A stretch of DNA of 64,000 bases, taken from the NCBI GenBank assembly GCA_039621445.1, contig CP154954.1, forward strand, positions 67,056,714 to 67,120,713, written 5' to 3'. The notes beneath the pieces were generated by a model. That model saw nothing but the letters and a program-made list of their open reading frames with translations, made no database searches and was not told the DNA's origin. Below are positions 21,626 through 46,409 of this stretch, one piece after another (the stretch's first letter is position 1; every line of letters begins with the position of its first letter). Both the position numbers and the translations under genes were made by a program. The DNA comes from Euglena gracilis (Eukaryota > Euglenida > Euglenophyceae > Euglenales).

Positions 21626-22766
21626 GTGGGGGACACTTTGGGGGGGGGTCAATTAATTTTGGGCTTTGGCACCTTCGGCGCCAAAAGAAAGTGGCCGCTT
21701 TGAGGGGAGGTAACCCAAATTTGCCAAAAAAATTGGCCACTCTGAGGGGGGGGGACACTTTGAGGGGGGGGGTGAGGGTAGTTGCATAGAGGTAGAGGTA
21801 GAGGTAGAGAGGTTTTCCAACCTCCTCTATCCCTCTATGTCACCTCTATGTCAAAAACCAAAGGAAAATGGCTCAACAAAGGAATTTTTTTTGCAAGCAA
21901 AGGGGAAAATACATCAAAAGTTTTCAGAATTGCTCAATGGGGGGTATCCCCCGCGACCCCCCCCCTGCGACCCCCCCCCCAACCCCCCCGCGACCCACAC
22001 ATGGAGGGTTTCCGCATCCCAGTTGGTGCCAAAAAAATGGCACCTACCCTCCCCCTCCTATTTGGCTAATGGCCGGGCTCCTTCGGACCCCCAATTAGCC
22101 AATTAGGGGGGGGTTACCCCAGCCAATGGCCAATAAGCCTGACCCCCCCAAATTGGCTAATGCCCCCCCTCTACCCCCCCGCGACCCCACCCGCGACCCG
22201 TGCACCCCCAATGTGGTCACATAGCTGCGCCAATCACTTTCAAAACCACCAACCCACATATTGTTTCTCATCCCCTCGCCGTTTTGCATGTGTTTTCATG
22301 CAAAATTGCCATTTTCCGAGCATATGGGGTGTTTTATGACCCTTTTTGAGGCCATTTTGGTACATTTTATAGATGATGTGAAAGCCATGAGAAGCCATCG
22401 ACCCAAGAGAATTTGACCAATTCAAGCCAAGAAGTCCACATTGATCCAGGTGCCAAGTCAACTCCAGCCCAACTAGACTTGACCAAGCCCACTTTTCAAA
22501 GAAATGAAAGAAACATTCTACAACCACCTCTCTTCCAAAGAAATACTCTACAGCCACCTTCAACATGATCATGTTGCTACGAACATAGTCCTCTTTTGGT
22601 CCATCAAAACAATTTCCCTCCCCCCCCCCTCAAAGTGTCCCCCCCTTAGTGTGGCCAATTTTTTGGCAAATTTGGTTTCCCCTACTCAAAGTGGCTACTT
22701 TCTTTTGGCGCCGAAGGCGCCGAAGCCCAAAAATTGACCCCCCCCCCCAAAGTGTCCCCTCCCCCA
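21626..22766. repeat. fold-back element with ~147-bp inverted repeats
   Basis: The left arm (21626-21773) and right arm (22620-22766) are reverse complements over their whole length: GGGGGACACTTTGG, GGTCAAT-TTTTGGGCTT, GGC-CCTTCGGCGCCAAAAGAAA, GT-GCC-CTTTGAG, AAATTTGCCAAAAAA-TTGGCCAC and GGACACTTTGAGGGGGGG occur in order in both, with few mismatches. The 845-bp interior has no transposase-like frame; it opens with repeats of AGAGGT and later has two copies of a TCTAC-A-CCACCT phrase. It is best read as a non-autonomous fold-back transposon. Confidence 0.75.
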
Positions 22767-23429
22767 GAGTGGCTGTTTTGGGGTCCCGTGGTGCCTGGAG
22801 AGGGGAGGGTGGTCCCGCTTCAATAACCGAACCAACTCCATTTTCCTTGGGAAGTGACAAAATCGGCCCAAAATTGACCATTTTCAGGGTAATTTTGGGA
22901 ATGCCCAGAATTCAACCACCCCAAAATGTGCCAAAATCCGATTTAACGCCAATTTTTGGAAACCCCCATTTTGACCCCCGGCAACAGGTACCCCCCCCCT
23001 ATTTGGCTAACGGCCGCCTTCCTACCCTCAATTAGGGGGGGGTGAGGGTAGCGTGGTTCCCCAAAACGGCCATTCCAGTGGGGGACATTTTGGAGGGATC
23101 AAAATTTTGCCTTTAGTGCTTTGCAAGGCTCAAAATCATGGCTTTGACCACTCGGACCGTAACCCCTCCACCTATTTGACCCCTAATTGGCGGGGTGGGG
23201 GTCTAAAGGAGCCTGGGCATTTTCCAAACAAGGGGGGGAGTGAGGGCAGGGGTGCCACAAGGGGGGGTCGGGGGGGGCGGCTGCCCCCCCCCCCGAGATT
23301 TTGGGAAGAAAATTTTTTTTCACTTCACAAAAATGTGTTGTAGTTATGAACCAAAGTTTTGTCCAAATTTATTAGTGAAAAGGAAAATTATTGATTTTCA
23401 CACCAGTTTTGCACAATCTCTGAAGGGAC

Positions 23430-24238
23430 AACCGCAACCGTCTGGCTGCCCTTCGGGCAGCATCACAAGGTTTGGGAGGGGGTTTGGGAGGAGGCATGAA
23501 ATTTTCAAGACAAAAATGTTTTTTTGTTTGACATAATGGGGCCCCTGGGGAAGTTTCAAGAACCAACGGCATTCAAGGACCAACGGCAAATAGGCATTCC
23601 TTTATTAACAGCATTTTGGGAGATGACAAACATACATGTCATGTTCCAAACGTGCCCAAGTTTGGTTTTAGGGGTTTGGCTTCTCCGGTGAACTTCACCA
23701 AAAGGCCATTTTTTGACCGAAAAAATCAAAAAATGTCATTTTTGCAACTTTTTATGAAATTTTATGTAAAGTCTCGGTGCCTTCGGCGCCGTGGTCCCCG
23801 CCCCCGATCTCCCCCTGACTCTTGGACAACACACAACTTTTGATGCAAAAAAGCGGTGAGGGACGCCGGTTCCGTCGTGAACATGGCATCAGAGACGCCA
23901 GTTCTGCCCTTCACGCCTTTTCTGTATATATATTTTAGGTGTATTTTAACATACATATTTTAATTTTGTTGGAAGGAAAACCATTACCGTCTAGCTGTCC
24001 TTCGGGCAGCACTGAAATTTAACATTTTAGCTCCCTTGTCCCCAGCCCACATTGGTCTTTGGGTTTGGGATAACTTTTTTTTAAAAAATGGAGGAAAACC
24101 CTGCACGCACGACCCATCCCCAAGTCCGGCACACCCACGCTCCCCAGGGGTCCAATCTTAAAAAGAATTTCATGTGACCATTTCACCTTTCTATACAGAA
24201 AAAATGGCCACCGTTTCGCTGCCCTGCGGGTGTCACGG
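23430..24238. repeat. three dispersed C(TTCG)G hairpin repeats
   Basis: The phrases AACCGTCTGGCTGCCCTTCG-GGCAGC (about 23432-23460), TTACCGTCTAGCTGTCCTTCG-GGCAGCACTG (about 23984-24012) and CCACCGTTTCGCTGCCCTGCG-GGTGTCAC (about 24204-24235) are copies of one unit. Each forms a GCTGCC-CTTCGG-GCAGC stem; the third has decayed. Confidence 0.6.
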
Positions 24239-24427
24239 GGTAAAAACCTTTGCTTTTCTTCGATAAAAATTGAGGTGATTGTGAACGTTTTGTGGTTCTG
24301 CAAAATTTCTTGTGGATAACAAACATGTTACCACTCCCCCCCCCTTATTTGACCAGGTTTTGAATAGTGCTGAGCTCTTAATAAGCGCGCACCCACCCCT
24401 TCATTAACCCCTCCATACATACCGGCC

Positions 24428-38729
<14,302 letters not shown>

Positions 38730-39310
38730 CCGAAAACGGCTAAGTCGAACAGAGGGAAAAGTGTACAAAATGGCCTGAAATGGCCCAAATTGGCCAAAAA
38801 AAACGCCCGTATCTCGGGCTGGGCGGGGAGTTGTGGGGAAACCAAAATCCCAGTAGATAGAGCGTTCCAAGGGCTTCAATTTAGGTCTCCGGACATTTCC
38901 TTTGATTTTGCATCATTTTCGATAAATTTTGAAAACATCGATTTTTTGACCCCCCACCCCCCGAAAACGGCTAAGTCGAACAGAGGGAAAAGTGTACAAA
39001 ACGGCCATCTGCACCGAAAACGGCCGTATCTCGGGCCAGGCGGGGAGTTGCGGGGAAATCAAAATACCGGTGGATGGGGCGTTCCAAGGGCTTCAATTTA
39101 GGTCTCCGGACATTTCCTTTGATTTGGCTTCATTTTGGAGATATTTTGAAAATTGACATTTTTTGGCCGAAATGGCAGAGTCCAAAGGGAGGGGGGGGGG
39201 CGGGCCGATCCTACCCAGTTTGGACCCCTTCGCGCGTGAATAACTCGGGCCTGGCGGGGAGTTGGGGGTCAAACCCAGGTGATTCGGAAACTAGAAATCC
39301 AGTCGCTCGC
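38730..39310. repeat. 231-bp repeat, about 2.5 copies
   Basis: CCGAAAACGGCTAAGTCGAA begins at 38730 and again at 38961, and both copies continue with CAGAGGGAAAAGTGTACAAAA, CGTATCTCGGGC, GGCGGGGAGTTG, GCGTTCCAAGGGCTTCAATT and TCCGGACATTTCCTTTGATTT. A third, partial copy from about 39225 keeps AACTCGGGCCTGGCGGGGAG. It abuts the satellite directly. Confidence 0.85.
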
Positions 39311-39964
39311 GACTGAAAAAAAAAATTCCGGGAACGGGGCCGGGATCATGGTGATAATCCGTCGGTTCTCCTGGTGGCCCCGAGGGGGGGGGGGGAGGGG
39401 GGGGGGCGGGGGGGATTTCGCCGGTGGTAAGCTTCGCTCTTACCCATAAAGGGATAAGAGCTCAGCGACCCCCACCTACTGGGGTCCTGAAAATCATAGT
39501 CGCCCCTGGTCGGCCCTGGTCTGCCCTGGTCGGCCGTAGGTGCCTGGCCGGGTGGGGGGCGATCCTGAAGGGGATGGCTCTCAGGAAGGGAGGTGGGGGT
39601 TTGGTGGGGGGCCGGCCACAGGCCTTGGCGTTGCGCGGGGGGGGGGGGGTCATGCACATCGAAATACGACCCATTCATTGGACGCAGGAGCATAAATCCA
39701 AATGCAACCTCACTGGTGCTGATGATCCCCATTTCGGTTTTGGCGGCCTAAAAGCTCCAGCCGTGAGCACTACGCAAACACCTGGCACACCACACATATA
39801 CATATAAAGCCCTGTTGTTCATTCGCGACCCATCTGCATCTCCAACCCAACATTTCATTCCACAGACGGAATGCGGGTCGCTGCATTTCGACAAGGAGGA
39901 GAGGTTGCATATGCATCGGCGAAGAGTACAAAGGCCGTTAGAGGACAGAGCCTGCCCAAAAAAC
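39311..39964. other. no supported gene
   Basis: G-rich sequence with two long G-runs (39384-39418, 39638-39650) and the tandem phrase CGGCCCTGGT/CTGCCCTGGT near 39510. Minus-strand Pro/Arg-rich frames exist at 39460-39670 but lack clear borders. Confidence 0.4.
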
Positions 39965-40088
39965 GTCTGGTTCCTGGCGGGGTGCGGACGCCAGCGACGG
40001 GAGCCGGGGAGGGCAGCCGGCGCTGGGGAGACGTGTGAGTGGGGGTCGCCTTGCTTGGGGATCGCTGGCACACCCACCTGCGCACTGG
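39965..40088 (-). CDS. exon, minus strand, Pro-rich
   Basis: A very good acceptor (GGTTTTTCACTGCACTTCAG) starts a frame with high third-position G+C: SAQVGVPAIPKQGDPHSHV, then SPAPAALPGSRRWRPHPARN and QTFFG. The donor is uncertain (AC/GTTTTT is weak). Rich in Pro, Ala and Arg like the other exons between 40 and 44 kb; no domain recognised. Confidence 0.5.
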
Positions 40089-40302
40089 CTGAAGTGCAGT
40101 GAAAAACCAAAGGAGGAAAATTGCAGGAGCTGCTGAGATCGGAACCATTGAATTTACATTGTGTAATTTGTTCCTTGGAGCGGTGGTCAATGCCTGGCCG
40201 CACCCCACTGAAAATGCACCGCACAACACCCGAATGGCACTGGACTTAAAAAAAAATAAATTTAACGATCAGTAAAAAAAAAGGTATTCAAAACAGTAAT
40301 CC

Positions 40303-40554
40303 TCAACAGGCATCTTCAAAATTCATTTGAAGTACAACAAAAAGGCAAAGCTCCATGAAACGACTGCCGAGCTTCAGACTCGGCAAAAGCCGGCCAGTGC
40401 CAGGCACAGGCGGGTGTGGCTCGTCACGCAGCGGAGACCGGCGGGAGGTCCCCGGCGGGGCGTCGGCCTCCTTTGCCTGCGAGGCCCGCCGGCTGCGGGC
40501 GGCGGCCTCCGACCACAGCACCGACACCATGCGGTCGGCGGCAGACCGCCTGTC
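40303..40554 (-). CDS. probable 3'-terminal exon, minus strand
   Basis: The minus strand from an AG at 40555-40556 reads DRRSAADRMVSVLWSEAAAR, then SRRASQAKEADAPPGTSRRS, PLRDEPHPPVPGTGRLLPSL and KLGSRFME, with nearly every third position G or C. The last 16 codons to the TGA at 40303 lose this bias, so either they are a short terminal tail or a donor (GGCA/GTCGTT) ends the exon near 40373. The peptide is basic and Pro/Ser/Ala-rich, suggesting a disordered region. Confidence 0.55.
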   Translation of the reverse strand, partial: DRRSAADRMVSVLWSEAAARSRRASQAKEADAPPGTSRRSPLRDEPHPPVPGTGRLLPSLKLGSRFMELCLFVVLQMNFEDAC

Positions 40555-41310
40555 CTCCCCCATAGGGGGGGGGGGGTGATTGAACTGGGTGACCTTGTGA
40601 AACGGTGGAGAAATGGCGAGAATTCACTTCGTCCTCCATTTCAGGTTCATGTGGAAAAATTGCGGAAATTACGGAATTTGCGGAATTTGCGGAAATTGCG
40701 GTGATCAATCCCCCCTTGCCCCCCCCCCCCCCCCCCCCCCCCGCCCAAGCGGGGAGGAGGGAGGCCACGTTCAGGGCCATGGTTTATGTTCTTCAAGACA
40801 GCTGCTGGCTGGAAAAAAAGGTGTTGGCTGGCTGGACCCCTTGGGGGGGGGGGTTGGCTCTGGCTCAAAAGAAAAACATGGCCTCATTGGCCGCCCCCCT
40901 TTGGCTTACCACCTCCAACCTACCGCCAAGCAGGTGATTGAACGACAGGTAGGGGTGAAAAAAAAAACGGAACCAAAAAAATCAGAGCCCCCCAGTATCC
41001 AGCATCTACAAAAAGACCCAGTCTGTTATTTTTTTGCCCTTTTTTGGCGTGCTGCACGTCGGATCATGCACAAAGTGTCATCCTCCACTTGAATCCACTT
41101 GACATTTGTGTCCCCAAAAGGCGGCAAGAGTTAGGAGTGAAGAAACACAAAAGCCACAACCCTCAGACTCCCACCAGGGAGCAGCCAGAAAAACAGGAAA
41201 ACAAAGAGCAGGGTTTGAAGCAGGAGCAAGTTCAGGCCGAAACGTTTGAAGGCTTTGGCCCATAATTAGCCCCCCCCTACCCCCTGGACCCGGCACTTCG
41301 TCAATTCCAG

Positions 41311-41624
41311 TCAAGGCAGCCTGGCCGGAGGGGTTGCCGGCGGCCGGCGCCACCGCCGGCTGCCGGGAGGTCGGGATGGGGCCGGACGCCGTGGTCCGCT
41401 GCGGTGGCGGCTGAGGCTGGGGCTGGGGGTGCTGGGGCGGGGCGGGGCCGGAGAGGCGCGGAGGGCGGAGGGCGGGGAAGGGGGCAGAGGGGGCTGGGCA
41501 GTGGGGTGGGAGAGGGGATGGCCGTTGGGCTGAGGGTGGGACGGGGTGGGGGCCGAGGGATTGGTGAGGATGGAGGTATCGAGGCCAGGGGGCCAGGAGG
41601 CCAGGTACCTCCCCGAATTGTTAC
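41311..41624 (-). CDS. exon: Pro/Ser-rich linker, minus strand
   Basis: Acceptor TTTATTTTTTATTTGCCAG is one of the strongest here. After two bases the frame reads NNSGRYLASWPPGLDTSILT, then NPSAPTPSHPQPNGHPLSHP and long PPSP/APPRPSTPSPS runs, with C at almost every third position. It ends either at a GTGGCG donor near 41353 or at a TGA at 41311. The sequence is a low-complexity, probably disordered linker. Confidence 0.55.
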
Positions 41625-41807
41625 CTGGCAAATAAAAAACAAAGCCTGTGTCTTTATTAGAACCCCCCCCTTCAAATGTATTCTAGCGATCCACCACCTC
41701 ATAAATATGTCCAACCTATCTTGAAACCCTAAAAATTTCGGGACGAGACCTTCTGGCTTTTGGAAAACATTCAGTTTTGAAAAAAATTCTGCATGGATTT
41801 GCCGCAC

Positions 41808-42272
41808 TGTCGGCCTGGGTGGAGTCTGTTGACCGCTGCAGATCGGCGAGGGGGTGCCGCGGCGGGGAGAGGCGGAGCACCCGCGCCACGTGGCACGGCG
41901 GCGCGGACGCGGCGCTGTACCGGGGGCTCACCACCGTCGTCGTCGTCGTCACCGTCTGGCTTTGGTACGTCGCGGTGTGCAGCGTCATGACGCGGGCCGG
42001 GGCCGGGCTGGGGCTGCCGTGGGTCGGGCGGGGGGCCGACGTGGCGGGGGACGACCGGTCCAGCTCCCACGGCGGCGGCGAGGCGCTCTGCGGGTTGAGC
42101 GGGGCGGCGGGACGGGGGCCCGGCACCGCCGCAGCGTTGGCGCCGGCAGCGGAGGCGGCGGCGGCCGGAGGGGAGGGCGGAGAGTGCGAGGAGGAGACGG
42201 TGGGGAGACGGTTGGCCCGAAACAGGCGCTCTTTTTGTCGTGTCGGCGCCCCCCCCCCTCCTGTAACACCAG
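41808..42272 (-). CDS. largest exon: Ala/Pro/Ser-rich, minus strand
   Basis: A 465-bp exon with acceptor GACAGCATTCGTGCAG and a possible donor GACA/GTGCGG. Third positions are close to 100 percent G/C through its centre. The peptide passes GVTGGGGAPTRQKERLFRA, PTVSSSHSPPSPPAAAASAA, PLNPQSASPPPWELDRSSPA, RVMTLHTATYQSQTVTTTTT and VVSPRYSAASAPPCHVARVL. No domain recognised; it looks like a disordered cytoplasmic or linker region. No other frame matches this bias, so it is a secure coding call. Confidence 0.65.
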
Positions 42273-42731
42273 CTGCACGAATGCTGTCACTGTCATTTGG
42301 AGGACAGGATGAACGATGGGGATGAGTGTTGGAGTGCTGTGGGTGGCAGAATATGGATAAACGCCTCACCACAAATGGGCAGAATTACTGCAGGTTTTAC
42401 GGGCAAGGGTTCAGTTGGATTTCAAGCATGTTGATGAGTTCAGAGGCTCAACAGAATCCCGGGTATTTTTTTTTCAGTCATAAGAATAGATTAGGATGTT
42501 CGAAGTTCACTTTTATACACAAAGATTGCGCACCACAATAGACTGGAGAACGCCCCATCCCACCCCACCCCGTCCAGATGCCATGACTGTTGTGCAAAAT
42601 GACGGGGATGCTTGCCAGCATCCCCAAGCGTCATTCACACTCTGAATGGCGACAAGAGGGTGCGAATGGCTTCGGCTGTGGGTTCCTTTTGGAGGCAATT
42701 GTCACCAAGACCAGCCGTCGGCAGACACGAC

Positions 42732-42881
42732 CCCCAGCGACGCGTCGGAGAAGGCCGGGGAGCTGCCCAGGGCAGGGGGGCTGGGGCAGGCGCCCCGGAG
42801 GCTTGCCTTGCCCGGCTCCGGCAGATGTGACGGGGCGGTCGGGGCTGGGGAAGCCCGGGGAGGAGCAGCGGGGCCAAATGG
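42732..42881 (-). CDS. exon, Pro/Gly-rich, minus strand
   Basis: Acceptor GACCTTCCCTTGCCCGCAG and donor GGG/GTCGTG bound a 150-bp stretch reading IWPRCSSPGFPSPDRPVTSA, then GAGQGKPPGRLPQPPCPGQL and PGLLRRVAG. Third positions are mostly G/C. It is likely the exon upstream of 41808-42272 in the same transcript. Confidence 0.5.
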
Positions 42882-43127
42882 CTGCGGGCAAGGGAAGGTC
42901 CCCCCCCTTTAGCCCAACCCCAGCCCGCGCCGCCTTGGGCAGACAGCGCGGGCCAGGCCAATGAACACTGAAGTGACAAGCTGGACGGCATGGACGGGGG
43001 ACGTTCATTGGGCGTGGCCATTGGTATTTCTGTTAAAAGTGACAAACTGGACGGATAGACAGCCCCTGTCCAGTGGGCAAGGGGGTTCATTGGATATGGG
43101 GCGAGGCAGTGGGCAGTGGGTATCGGG

Positions 43128-43650
43128 CAGCACGGAGGGGGGTGACAATTTCCCGGGGTGACAATTTGGCCAGCACAGAGGGGGGTGACAATTGCCCGGG
43201 GGTGTCAATTGCCCGGGGGCGTCAATTGCCCACCCATGTACGCCACATTAAATCCAAATGACCAAGAACACCATCTGAAACACCAGTGAACATACAAAAA
43301 TGCAGTTATGATTGCAATATTGTGCAGAGCATTTGGTATGTGACATTTCTCGGCACGTTGTAGCGAAATAGAGGATCAATCGAGTCGTATCGGCGAAAAG
43401 AAAGTTCGCAAACTTCTTCTGTGGGGGGGGGGGGTGACAATTGGGCAGCACGGAGAGGGGTGACAATTTCCCGGGGTGACAAATTGGCCAGCACAGCAGG
43501 GGTGACAATTGCCCGGGGGCGTCAATTGCCCGGGGGCGTCAATTGCCCGGGGGCGTCAATTGCCCGGGGGCGTCAATTGCCCGGGGGCGTCAATTGCCCG
43601 GGGGCGTCAATTGCCCGGGGGCGTCAATTGCCCGGGGGGGGGGGGGGGGG
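43128..43650. repeat. GTCAATTGCCCGGGGGC minisatellite
   Basis: A 17-bp unit containing the palindromes CAATTG and CCCGGG is repeated about eight times between 43509 and 43636, preceded by variants with GTGACAATTTCCCGGGG and GTGACAATTTGGCCAGCACA. The same order of variants with two to three units lies at 43128-43225, so an ancestral block was duplicated around a 200-bp spacer. The array ends in a long G-run. Confidence 0.85.
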
Positions 43651-43768
43651 GGTACACAATAATGGGGAGCAATTGCACACACCGGCTGCAACTCCCCAAG
43701 CGGGCCACAAGGTAATGAGGAGGACAGGCTTGGGTGGAGGGGGCTGAACGACAGTCTTCAAATGTGAC

Positions 43769-44018
43769 GGATTGGCCTGGAAGGCCGGTGTCCTCAGCCA
43801 CTTGGGCACTGACAGCGCGCTCACCCCCGCGGCGCGCAGCTCCCGACGCGGCTTCAACACCGAGGCCCCGGACGCCGTTCGCGCCACGCACAGCAGGACT
43901 GTCGGAGGCGCTGGTGTTGGCTTCCGAAGGGGAGAGTTGAGGGCAGGCTCCTTGTTGTTCGGCCCCCAAATGAGGCCGTTGCCGACCTGCTGAGGGGATT
44001 GGCTCGAACTGTTGCTAG
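43769..44018 (-). CDS. exon, minus strand
   Basis: The acceptor GGGTTGGGGTTGCAG opens a frame reading, after two bases, SNSSSQSPQQVGNGLIWGPN, then NKEPALNSPLRKPTPAPPTV, LLCVARTASGASVLKPRREL and VSALSVPKWLRTPAFQAN, ending at a GTCACA donor. Third positions are nearly all G/C in the lower part. The start (CT-AGC-AAC-AGT) resembles the starts of the exons at 47257 and 41624. Confidence 0.55.
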
Positions 44019-44070
44019 CTGCAACCCCAACCCACGAACAAGCTCCGTTCAGACACTTGGGATTTTGGTG

Positions 44071-44112
44071 TTGTTGTCAGGGTTTGTCGGGATTTGTCAG
44101 GATGTGTCAGGG
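44071..44112. repeat. TTTGTCGGG minisatellite, copy 2
   Basis: TTGTCAGGG, TTTGTCGGGA, TTTGTCAGGA and TGTGTCAGGGG follow in a row, reverse complement of the cluster at 36-105. Confidence 0.65.
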
Positions 44113-44817
44113 GTTTTAGCCACACCATTGGGAAGGTTTTGATCCAAGGCAAATAACGTGTGGTCCACCATATATTTCTCTATGGGATGGGTATCTGACC
44201 TTATCAGACCTTCGTTTGGATTTTTTTTTAAGGATTCATTCTGAAATTGCAGAAACAGAGAACGGCTCATGAACTGCCCCTAGACTCAATGAACACAAAA
44301 AGACAATCTCGCCGGACGGGAGGAAATGTTCATGAGGCATGGGGTGTGTCCCTGTTTATTGGCAAGGTACAAAGCTTTTCTAAAGCAATTCCATCAAATC
44401 GGTCATTTTAACCAATTCAATGCCAAGTTTTTTTTTCTGAGTTCTTGTCCAATCAAAGGAAGCCTGCATAAAAAGCAGGAAAAACTGGCAATTTTGGTCA
44501 AACCTGTGATTAACAGCAATGGTGAGGGTGTCTGCGCGCCAAAATATTTAAATTCATCAAATTCTTATGGGAAATAAACACTCAAGAAATATTCAAAAAT
44601 TATCATTTGCTGGCAATGCTCTCTTGCTATTGGCTGGAATTACGTTTCTTTCAATTCCAACAACAATTAGTTCTCAACAACCTGTGAAGACCAAAGGTGA
44701 CCTTTACAAAACAAAAAATAGAAAAAAAGGTGGGATAATAGGAAAGGGCTGTGCAAACTAATGGCCGATCAAAACACTCTTCCTTGGGCAATGCCATTTT
44801 TTGTGGCAAAATTTGCA

Positions 44818-44866
44818 GTGTTGTCGGAATTTGTCGGGGTTTGTCGGGATTTGTCCGGAATTGTCG
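44818..44866. repeat. TTTGTCGGG minisatellite, copy 3
   Basis: Five units (TTGTCGGAA, TTTGTCGGGG, TTTGTCGGGA, TTTGTCCGGAA, TTGTCGC) of the same motif as 36-105 and 44071-44112. Confidence 0.7.
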
Positions 44867-44959
44867 CTGGAAGTTTTTGTCCACATATGCCTTGGCCCTG
44901 TTCCCCAGCCTTCAAAAACCACATTGGGAATCCAATCCTCCAAGGTGCCAGTTTCCCAT

Positions 44960-45385
44960 AACCCCCCCCCAAAATAAGACCCCCCAAAAAATAAGACCCC
45001 CCTGGGCCGATCGAGCAAAAATCCAAAAATAAGACCCCCCCCCCCATAAATAAGACCCCCCCTGACGGCGCGAAGCGCCGGGGACGGTGAAAATTTTCCC
45101 TGAGAAATTGCCAAAAACCCAAATTTCACACACAAAATTAATGAAATTTCAAAAAAATTCAGATTCTTGAAGTGCAAAAAAACATACTAAATGTCAACTT
45201 ACACAAATTTACACATGGCGCGAAGCGCCGAAGGAAAATTTTTAGTGTTTTTGGGAAAATGATGTTTTTTTTCGGGCCCGGGTCGGTCAAGAAAAAATCC
45301 AAAAATAAGACCCCCCCCAAAAATAAGACCCCCTGGAGGTTTCCAGCAATGGACCCAAAAATAAGACCCGGGTCTTATTTTTTTG
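44960..45385. repeat. AAAATAAGACCCCCC repeats with a perfect palindrome
   Basis: Two clusters (44971-45060 and 45302-45385) hold about eight units of AAAATAAGACCCCCC. Both clusters are preceded by GATCGAGCAAAAATCC or GGTCAAGAAAAAATCC, so the clusters themselves are duplicates. At 45357-45382 one unit meets its own inverse to form a 26-bp perfect palindrome with arm AAAAATAAGACCC. Between the clusters lie GGCGCGAAGCGCC hairpins (45064, 45217). Confidence 0.75.
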
Positions 45386-45639
45386 GGGAGGTTAGCAAAT
45401 GCCCGGAGGGGTGTTGCAGCTCCCGCTGCTGCATTTCTTTCCAACACCTTCCTGTCCACAATTGCCAGCACATTGGGTGCTAACAACTTGGGGACACTTC
45501 AGTGCAGAGTGCTGTGGCACTTGCCCAGAAATGACGACTACTGACCAAGAAAAATTTCCCGGCGCCTCGGCGCCGGGTGGAAATATGTGAAAATGCTGTG
45601 GTGGGGGGGGGTCGGAGTTATGGCACGAAGCCGGGACCC

Positions 45640-45872
<233 letters not shown>

Positions 45873-45885
45873 TTTTTGATGAAAG

Positions 45886-46235
45886 AGCGGGTCGTATGCA
45901 ACTGTCCGGCACGGCGGGGGGGGGCTCCGCCCCCCCCCGAACCCCCCCCCAGAACCAAAATAACACAATCCCAAATTTGGAATTTTTTTTTGAGGAAAGA
46001 GCGGGTCGTATGCAACTGTCCGGCACGGCGGGGGGGGCTGCGCCCCCCCCCAAACCCCCCCAGAACCCAAATAACACAATCCTAAATTTGGAAAAAAATT
46101 TTTAGGAAAGAGCGGGTCGTATGCTACTGTCCGGCACGGCGGGGGGGAGGGGCTCCGCCCCCCCGAACCCCCCCCCCAGAACCAAAATAACACAATCCCA
46201 AATTTGGAAATTTTTTTTGAGGAAAGAGCGGGGCC
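45886..46235. repeat. ~110-120 bp tandem repeat, 3 copies
   Basis: The unit starts GAAAGAGCGGGTCGTATGCA and continues ACTGTCCGGCACGGCGG, a G-run, CTCCGCCCCCC, AACCCCCCC, AGAACCAAAATAACACAATC and CCAAATTTGGAA plus a T-run. Three copies begin near 45887, 45990 and 46104; a fourth is cut short after GAGGAAAGAGCGGG near 46232. Confidence 0.85.
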
Positions 46236-46408
46236 AGGGGGTCGAAAAACGTTCATTTTGGGTGAAAAAAACAGGTTTTCCAGGTCCAGTAGGCCAAAAA
46301 ACATGGTTTTGGACAAAAAAAATTTTAGGTTTTTTTAACTTTTTTTTGGGGTGCGAAAATGGTTCTTCCAGGTCCAGGAGGCCAAAAAAATGGTTTTGGA
46401 CAAAAAAT
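46236..46408. repeat. isolated diverged relative of the 164-bp satellite
   Basis: GGGTCGAAAAACGTTCATTT, AAAAACAGGTTTTCCAGGTCC, AGGCCAAAAAACATGGTTTT and GGACAAAAAAAATTTTAGG follow the same order as a monomer of the array at 24428-38729 (GGGTCGAAAAACGCTCG, AAACAGTTTTTCCGGGTCC, AGGCCAAAAAACATCGTTTC, GGGCAAAAAAAATTTT). A second partial pass (CCAGGTCCAGGAGGCCAAAA) follows. It lies 7.5 kb outside the array. Confidence 0.7.
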
Positions 46409-46409
46409 C

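Larger units (their letters stand above)
20751..24427. other. non-coding repeat-rich stretch
   Basis: No exon supported. Holds the dispersed repeat at 21283-21421, a fold-back element at 21626-22766, C-run blocks around 21950-22210 with repeated TTTGGCTAATGGCC (also at 22990-23030 as TTTGGCTAACGGCC), and three related hairpin repeats between 23430 and 24238. Confidence 0.5.

Noticed and set aside
40424-40780. Gly-rich minus frame overlapping the 40.5-kb exon
   Set aside because: It reads through a C-run and is out of frame with the high-GC3 frame.
43500-43640. Possible CRISPR-like array
   Set aside because: The 17-bp units are contiguous without unique spacers, so it is a minisatellite.
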